DNA of 64,000 nucleotides, taken from assembly GCA_051025295.1 (NCBI GenBank), contig JBMGJV010000004.1. One strand, written 5' to 3'. The notes under the pieces were generated by a model that saw only the letters and a list, made by a program, of their open reading frames with translations, did no database searches and was not told the origin of the DNA. Every line of letters starts with the position of its first letter. Position 1 is the first letter of the stretch. The stretch is from KBS-83 sp051025295 (GTDB taxonomy: Bacteria; Acidobacteriota; Terriglobia; Terriglobales; Acidobacteriaceae). The translations under genes were made by a program, and so were the position numbers. Positions 58,783 through 64,000 of the stretch are shown in pieces.

Positions 58783-59246
58783 GATGCGACTCCTTGGGCG
58801 TTATGAACGCGGGCGGAGTATAGCCGGGGCTAGTCTGCGAAAGCCATCAGTAACTTATATAACCTGCCGCAAGCGGTAGCAGCGCTGCGCGCCGACTTGA
58901 ACGCAGGCATTCACTAGCGTGGTGATAGCGACGTCTCGATTCGATTGGGTGAGGCATTCGCGTTGAGCGTTTTGCAGGACAAGGTGCGCGTCTAAAACGA
59001 GAAGCTGACGTGCGCCTGACCAAGCTGGAGCGAACGATCGCGACGATTTCGAATCATAGTTCCTGTTCACTTGAGCTCGTTCTTTGCATCTACTGAGCGG
59101 GCGCCAGCGTATGAAGCGACTGCTTGCAGCCTGCTGTTCTGAGCACCGAGGGATCCACCGCAAAGAGAGAAGCTCCGCACGAGGCGGAGCTTCTCTCTTC
59201 CGGGGCCCAGGTTTGAGCGAACCAGAGACTTGCGTGAACGGGCGAG
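58783..59246. other. 464-base intergenic region between ScyD-like and phosphoesterase genes
   Basis: This stretch holds the promoter of the ScyD-like gene at its left end and the terminator of the phosphoesterase gene at its right end (59163-59199, described separately). Between them I see no ORF with a credible start, no RNA gene and no clear repeat. It looks less GC-rich than the flanking coding sequence. Confidence 0.5.
59163..59199 (-). terminator. Intrinsic terminator after the phosphoesterase gene
   Basis: A perfect 16-bp stem (AAGAGAGAAGCTCCGC and its complement) encloses a 5-base loop. It sits about 48 bases beyond the stop codon of the minus-strand phosphoesterase gene. The 3' arm is pyrimidine-rich (TTCTCTCTT), giving a weak U-tract on either strand. 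Confidence 0.85.
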
Positions 59247-60503
59247 CTATTTGCCGCCGAACAGGTCGGTCATCACGTTCACATTGTTGTCGCAAGCATG
59301 ATTCAAGCAAGGGAGCCCGAGTCCGCCTTCGATTGTCTTAAGCAGAGAGAAGTGGTTGTAACGCACATTGCTCAAAACGCCCTTCACGCCATAGCTGGTG
59401 TCGACGATGAGCGGCACCTGATTCGTCTCTGGCGCAGTTGCGTAATCGTTCTCATCCCAAAGGATGACGATGACGTTCTTGCCTTCTTTCCAGGTGGGCG
59501 AAGCCTCGATCGAGCGCAGGATGCGCTTGACGGTCAGATCGCCACGCTGGATGAGAGCCGGGTTGAGCCCGGCCTGCGTGCCGTTATCGGACGGATCGTA
59601 GTTGCAGAACGGTCCAGCATTCCCGCGGCCGTGCATGTCGTTGCACTGGTTGGGAGCGATGAAGGAGTAGGTGGGCACGGTGCCGGCTGCAAGATCAGCA
59701 TACAGCCCGGTCACGCCATCGAACGGCGCCGAATTGTGCAGCGTGTTCTTGAAGTCGTAGCCTTCCTGCGTGCTCTTGAAGTACGCAAACGGATTGTGCT
59801 TCACCGCATAGAGCGCGACGATGCCGGCTGAGGTGAGCGGCGGCGTCAGAGCGGGCTTGATCGCCGTGAAGTCAGTCAGGTTGGAGAAGAAGCCGTCCGC
59901 AACGTTGACGCCATCGGCGCCCGGCAGCGGCAGATCTTCCTGGTAGCTCTTGTAGGTCAGGTTGCGTGCCACAAGCTGGTCCGCGATCGTCTTTCCAACG
60001 ATGTGCGAGTCAGCCGGGATCGACTGCACGCCATCGATGTTGATGTCACCTGGAGCGCCGGTCGTCTCGTTCGTGGTGTCGATAGCTGGCGTGGCCGCAT
60101 CGGTGCCGGTGCCATCGATTGGGCAGATAAGGCCGGTCGGCGGATTATCGGTGGCGGGAATGCCCGTGAGCAGGTTCGGCGTGCAGGACGTGCTGTGCCA
60201 GTCGGGGTAGTTGTCCGTATGGACGCCGAAGTTGGAGCCTCCAACGACCTCGAGATAGTTCGTCAGGCTAGGATGCGCAATGGCGTAGTAGTTGGTCGCG
60301 GTGTTCTGGGTGCGGGTGAGCTGATTGATATAAGCGGCGTTTGAGTTCCGGATGATCTGGCTGTAACCGTGGTTCTCCATCATGATGACGAACACATGAT
60401 CGAGATGCGGCACACCCTGGGGCACAGGCCCCTCCTGCGCAACGGCGCTTGCGACCAGCAAGCATGCAGCAAGCCCCAATGAGGCAGTTTTACGGATATT
60501 CAT
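59247..60503 (-). CDS. Acid phosphatase/phosphoesterase family secreted enzyme
   Basis: A 418-residue exported hydrolase (signal peptide about 1-22, SLGLAACLLVASAVAQ). The N-terminal metal-binding segment is HVFVIMMENHGYSQIIRNSN, and YAIAHPSLTNYLEVVGGSN carries the Ser/Thr and His region of the family. The C-terminal VIVILWDENDYATAPETNQV and RYNHFSLLKTIEGGLGL complete the typical phosphoesterase (AcpA/phospholipase C-like) pattern. Likely substrates are phosphomonoesters or phospholipids; which one cannot be decided. An AAGGGA-like site lies upstream. It follows the GH3 gene on the same strand after 262 bases and ends in its own terminator. Confidence 0.88.
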   Translation of the reverse strand: MNIRKTASLGLAACLLVASAVAQEGPVPQGVPHLDHVFVIMMENHGYSQIIRNSNAAYINQLTRTQNTATNYYAIAHPSLTNYLEVVGGSNFGVHTDNYPDWHSTSCTPNLLTGIPATDNPPTGLICPIDGTGTDAATPAIDTTNETTGAPGDINIDGVQSIPADSHIVGKTIADQLVARNLTYKSYQEDLPLPGADGVNVADGFFSNLTDFTAIKPALTPPLTSAGIVALYAVKHNPFAYFKSTQEGYDFKNTLHNSAPFDGVTGLYADLAAGTVPTYSFIAPNQCNDMHGRGNAGPFCNYDPSDNGTQAGLNPALIQRGDLTVKRILRSIEASPTWKEGKNVIVILWDENDYATAPETNQVPLIVDTSYGVKGVLSNVRYNHFSLLKTIEGGLGLPCLNHACDNNVNVMTDLFGGK

Positions 60504-60765
60504 GGCGGGTTTTCCCTTCGGGCAAATCTATGGCATGGGCAGAGGCACCACCGCGCAGCCTTGATGAAGGTAGGCCCGGATGATGACGGCCGCATTACGA
60601 AGCGCGAGCGCAAACAGCGAATGAGGAGTAATTCAACAGAAATTCATCAAGTGCCAAACCGGAGTGAAAAGGCGTCGCTACACACGCGCAGTCGAGGACG
60701 GTCTGCAGGCTCTCGAATGAGTGAACTGCAGAGGTCGTGAGCCGTTCTGACAATAAGTTGCAGCC

Positions 60766-63456
60766 CTACGGGAGACTCGCGTTCAACTGCAGATCGCCGG
60801 AAGAAAATCCCACTCGCAGTTTCCGTTCGCCTGCGGTCGCGACCCAGTCATTCTTAGCGGTGGCCCAGTATTGGAAGGCATGCGGCAGAAGGGTCAATGT
60901 GACTGTCTTGCTCTCACCTGCCGCAAGCGAGACCCGCTCGAAGGCGGCAAGTGCGCGCGGTGCAAACTGCACGCCCGGGATATCGGTCGCGGGCCGATCG
61001 AGGTACACCTGCGGCACTGCATCCCCGGCGACCTGACCTGTATTGCGGACACGCACGGTCACAACAGCGCCGCCGTTGGCAGCGCGCTCGGCATGCACAT
61101 CGGACAGCTCGAACTTCGTGTAAGAGAGGCCAAAGCCGAACGGGAACTGCGGCTCTATCTTCTGACTATCGAACCAGCGATACCCAACCAGCACGCCTTC
61201 GGAGAATGTCGTCTTCCCATCCACTCCCTTCGCGGAGCGCTCCGGATGCGCTGGGTCGTTCGCAGCATAATCTGTCAGACGCTTCGCCCAGGTCATCGGC
61301 AGGTGTCCTCCGGGGTTGCTCTTTCCGAGCAGCAGCTTCGCCGTCGCCCAACCGCCCTCATCGCCCGGCCACCACATCTCGAGCACACCTTTCACCTTTG
61401 GCAGCCATGGCATCGCCACTGGCTGGCTGGTGTTCAGCACGACGACGGTGTTGGGATTGGCTGCCGCGACCTCCTCGATCAGGCGATCCTGTTCGCCGGG
61501 CAGTCCAAAGGCGGGACGACCGCGTGTCCAGGCGAACACGAGGACAGTCTTCGCCGACTTCGCGGCGGCGATCGCCTGCGCATGAGCCGTGGCGCGCGCT
61601 TGCGGTGACATCCAGTTCAGCCGGATCTGCGCCGGGGCATCGGAGGTGTCTGGTGTGAGCTCTACCTGAATGGTGTGTTTACCCTTCGTCAACTGCAGTG
61701 CGCGGCGCACGTTGTCGAGACCGTCCGTTGTCGGCAGGCCGTTGTCCTGCGTTGCGTACTGGATGTCACCATGCACAGTACCCTTGGCTGCACCGGTGCG
61801 CGCGACCCCTTTGCCATCGACCATAAGGTTGGCGCGACCGCCGAGGTCTTGCAGATAGAGCCAATACTTGCCATCGGCGGGTACGGTGAGATCGCCCGTC
61901 CAGGTGGCCGTGGTGTTCGGCGGCAGTGCCTTGCCATTGCTCCTTGTGAAGTCGAGAGTCGCATCGCTTATGCTGCTTTTCGAGCGTGCGAGGCCCGGCA
62001 TCCCATTGTGCGAAAGCGCGGAGGCGGGCACGGGGGTGCCGGTCATATCGTCGTCGACGGCGAAGGTCACACGTGCCTGCGGATCGAGCTTCACAAGGGC
62101 GGCCATCGGGCTCACCTGTCGCTCCGTGAGCCCGGGTGACCGCTCGCCAAACGTGCCGATGGCGGCTACCTGTCCGGCGGTCGGGCCGATCATGGCGAGT
62201 GACGCGAGATCGTCAGTCTTCAACGGGAGAATGCCGTCTTCGTCCTTGAGGAGCACCGCCGCATCCTCAGCCGTCTTCTGAATGACAGCGGCATTCGCAT
62301 CGATGTCCTGCGGAGTGACGGTGTGCTTCTGGTGCCCGTCCAGGTAGCCGAACCGATCCATCTCGTACAGAACGCGACGCGCCGCCTCCGTGATGGTGGC
62401 CTCCTTCACCGTTCCGTTCGCGAGCAATGCTTGCAGGGTTGTGCCATCGTTGTCGCGCGGAAACGCGTTCATGTCCATCGGCGGCGCCGGCGGTTCCTCA
62501 GGAATGGTGCCACCGAGCATGCCTGCTAATTGATTCGGATCGAACTTCGGTGGTGCTGCCGCAGGGGGTGTCGTAGTGCGGAAGAAAGTGTGCATGAAGC
62601 CGGCGAATGGACTGTCGGGTGGTGGCTGGCCGGGCATCTCCATATCGAGCCCGTCGTTGATGAAGGTTGCGCTATGGACCGCGCCCCAATCGGAGGTGAC
62701 GAAGCCCTTGAAGCCGATCTGGTCTTTCAGGATCGTCTTCAGCGTGTCCGCGTTGCCGCAGGCGAACGGTCCGTTGATGCGGTTATACGAGCACATGATG
62801 GACGACACGCCCGCGTGCACCACGTCCGCGAAGGGCGCGATGTAGACCTCGTGCAGCGCCTGCGGGTCGATGGACACGTTATAGCCATCAGTGTCGTAAC
62901 CGACGTAGTGCTTTGCCTGGGACATCACGTCCTGCGATTGTGCCCCGCGCACCTCCGCTACCCCCATCACCCCGGTCAGGTAAGGGTCCTCGCCGAAGGT
63001 GTTGTAAGCGCGTGCGAACGTGATGTCGCGATCAATGTTGATGAACGGCTGGAGCACAACATCGATGCCCAGCGAGCGCGCTTCGCGTCCGATGACCACG
63101 CCATTCTGCTCAGCATCCTCGCGGCTGAACGTCGCGGCCACGCCCATCGTGGCGGTCTCCGCCTGCGCAGGCACGCGCGTCAGCAGGCCGGGCGGCCCGT
63201 CCGCCATGCGCAACGAGGGCACGCTGAGCCGCGACACCCCGGGCAGATATCCTGCCTGCCCCTGATACGCGCTAGTATCCTCGACGCCACCGCGGATCAG
63301 GTTCATCTTCTCCTCAAGCGTCATCTGCTGGAGCAGCTTGTCGATTCGAGCCGCATCAGCCTCCGGTTTGGGGAATTCCTGCGCGATGCTGCAGGGTGGC
63401 ACAAGCACGAGCGCGCAGACGGAGGAGAGTGGTAAGAGAACGCTAGAGAGACGCAT
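60766..63456 (-). CDS. GH3 beta-glucosidase with PA14 domain
   Basis: An 896-residue exported enzyme (signal peptide about 1-25, SVCALVLVPPCSIAQ). The GH3 N-terminal barrel contains SLRMADGPPGLLTR, VLQPFINIDRDITFARAYNTFGEDPYL, AKHYVGYD and the nucleophile Asp256 in GFVTSDWGAVHS. A Pro/Met-rich insert (about 277-337) follows. The second GH3 domain (about 390-475 and 620-730) is interrupted by a PA14-like domain (about 484-616, TWTGDLTVPADGKYWLYLQD). A fibronectin-III-like domain ends the chain. It likely cleaves beta-glucosides or other beta-linked sugars in the periplasm or outside the cell. GAGG precedes the ATG. Confidence 0.93.
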   Translation of the reverse strand: MRLSSVLLPLSSVCALVLVPPCSIAQEFPKPEADAARIDKLLQQMTLEEKMNLIRGGVEDTSAYQGQAGYLPGVSRLSVPSLRMADGPPGLLTRVPAQAETATMGVAATFSREDAEQNGVVIGREARSLGIDVVLQPFINIDRDITFARAYNTFGEDPYLTGVMGVAEVRGAQSQDVMSQAKHYVGYDTDGYNVSIDPQALHEVYIAPFADVVHAGVSSIMCSYNRINGPFACGNADTLKTILKDQIGFKGFVTSDWGAVHSATFINDGLDMEMPGQPPPDSPFAGFMHTFFRTTTPPAAAPPKFDPNQLAGMLGGTIPEEPPAPPMDMNAFPRDNDGTTLQALLANGTVKEATITEAARRVLYEMDRFGYLDGHQKHTVTPQDIDANAAVIQKTAEDAAVLLKDEDGILPLKTDDLASLAMIGPTAGQVAAIGTFGERSPGLTERQVSPMAALVKLDPQARVTFAVDDDMTGTPVPASALSHNGMPGLARSKSSISDATLDFTRSNGKALPPNTTATWTGDLTVPADGKYWLYLQDLGGRANLMVDGKGVARTGAAKGTVHGDIQYATQDNGLPTTDGLDNVRRALQLTKGKHTIQVELTPDTSDAPAQIRLNWMSPQARATAHAQAIAAAKSAKTVLVFAWTRGRPAFGLPGEQDRLIEEVAAANPNTVVVLNTSQPVAMPWLPKVKGVLEMWWPGDEGGWATAKLLLGKSNPGGHLPMTWAKRLTDYAANDPAHPERSAKGVDGKTTFSEGVLVGYRWFDSQKIEPQFPFGFGLSYTKFELSDVHAERAANGGAVVTVRVRNTGQVAGDAVPQVYLDRPATDIPGVQFAPRALAAFERVSLAAGESKTVTLTLLPHAFQYWATAKNDWVATAGERKLRVGFSSGDLQLNASLP

Positions 63457-63756
63457 GAGACCTCGGGTGCCGACGAATGGTTGCAGTTACTTCGTTCTGG
63501 GATGAGCAAACCAGGACTCGCAGCGCAAGAGCACTGTCTTTATTAGGCCGCTTACAGGGAAGCAGGCGCGTCCGGCTGTGGGCCATGCTTGTCCAGTGTG
63601 GCAGGCAATAGCACGATTCGACCTTCTTCCCTGCCCTGCCCGTGATGTCCAGAACCCCGCGACTTCCTATTGGCAAGGCGGTGAGAGCCGCGTCTATTCG
63701 TAGCTTCGGCCCACTGCGAATGCGAGCGGTCGAGCGAACTGATGCTCAGCGCGTCG
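63457..63756. other. Intergenic region between GH3 and the truncated kinase gene
   Basis: Exactly 300 bases separate the GH3 start from the stop of the kinase gene on the same strand. The region should carry the GH3 promoter. I see no convincing ORF, operator or hairpin in it. Confidence 0.4.
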
Positions 63757-64000
63757 TCACGACACAGCCGGAAGAAGGACAGACATGGTGGTACCGCGTT
63801 GTCCGCTATCCGGGCCGCTCTGCACCTCAATGCGGCCTTGATGCTTGCGGACGATGGTGTCACTGACCCAAAGTCCCAAGCCTGTACCGGTGCCTTCCTT
63901 GGTTGTGAAGAACGGCTCGAAGATGCGGCGTTGATTCGCCAGCGAGATGCCTGGACCGTTGTCGCTGACCGAGATCGTGACACATCCAGCGGCCAAGTAA
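63757..64000 (-). CDS. Histidine kinase, C-terminal ATPase fragment (N-terminus beyond window)
   Basis: Only about 81 C-terminal residues are in the window. They hold the G1 and G2 boxes of a HATPase domain, VSDNGPGISLANQRRIFEPFFTTK and GTGTGLGLWVSDTIVRKHQG, ending TTMSVLLPAVS. This closely resembles the ATPase end of the receiver-PAS kinase at 13-14.6 kb (FFSTKGEHGTGLGLWVSKGIV), so the same kinase subfamily is likely. The sensor part and the phosphorylated His are outside the window. Confidence 0.85.
   Translation of the reverse strand, partial: YLAAGCVTISVSDNGPGISLANQRRIFEPFFTTKEGTGTGLGLWVSDTIVRKHQGRIEVQSGPDSGQRGTTMSVLLPAVS

Overview
The window is a GC-rich chromosomal segment, most likely from an acidobacterium (Acidobacteriota, Terriglobia). 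Several lineage-typical families point there together: a GWxTD-domain secreted protein, an ADOP-type FtsX/MacB permease with an overlapping PadR regulator, a VWA protein of the acidobacterial 'VWFA-related' family, an Oar-like TonB receptor with an N-terminal carboxypeptidase-regulatory domain, DUF885 and DUF4097 proteins, and GH42/GH3 glycosidases. I see no tRNA, rRNA, CRISPR array, insertion sequence or prophage. This reads as ordinary chromosome, densely coded, with several tightly overlapping operons.

Layout. 1-3.8 kb: a truncated GWxTD protein, then an HlyD/MacA adaptor with a MacB-like ATPase but no permease. 3.9-8.3 kb: DUF885 metallopeptidase-like protein, ProC, a small LprI-like protein and heme A synthase. 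8.7-13.0 kb: GH42 beta-galactosidase behind a LacI-type operator, a DUF1801 protein, and a divergent TetR/SDR pair with duplicated operator-like elements. 13.1-22.1 kb, minus strand: one compact eight-gene unit, aldo/keto reductase - larE - larC - larB - heme oxygenase - bacteriophytochrome - single-domain response regulator - receiver/PAS histidine kinase. Its last six genes overlap one another by 4 to 26 nt. 22.3-29.0 kb: a TPR protein, a ClC channel, a histidine-kinase-like protein with Asp in place of the phospho-accepting His, a KdpD N-terminal half, a CDGSH Fe-S protein and a ComEA-like protein. 29.0-34.5 kb, minus strand: ADOP permease/PadR, then an orphan DppB-type permease and a CNNM/CorC protein. 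34.5-41.3 kb: membrane protein, solo MacA-like adaptor with a DUF4097 protein, phosphoglycolate phosphatase, an unknown protein and UvrB. 41.3-49.2 kb: TonB receptor, a small monooxygenase, a zinc-ribbon membrane protein, a VWA protein divergent from an S55 peptidase, and a zinc alcohol dehydrogenase. 49.3-57.6 kb: beta-propeller protein, LolC-like permease, an inverted AAA ATPase, LolD and ClpC. 57.6-64 kb, minus strand: ScyD/ScyE-like propeller, acid phosphatase/phosphoesterase, GH3 beta-glucosidase and a truncated histidine kinase.

The most unusual arrangement is the overlapping lar-bph unit. It joins synthesis of the nickel-pincer nucleotide cofactor (LarB/C/E, with no LarA in the window) to red/far-red sensing (BphO makes biliverdin, BphP senses light, then a response regulator and a second kinase). 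Second is the adjacent pair formed by a histidine-kinase-like protein that lacks its His and a KdpD N-terminal module that lacks its kinase half. All functions are inferred from sequence motifs read by eye; no database search was run.
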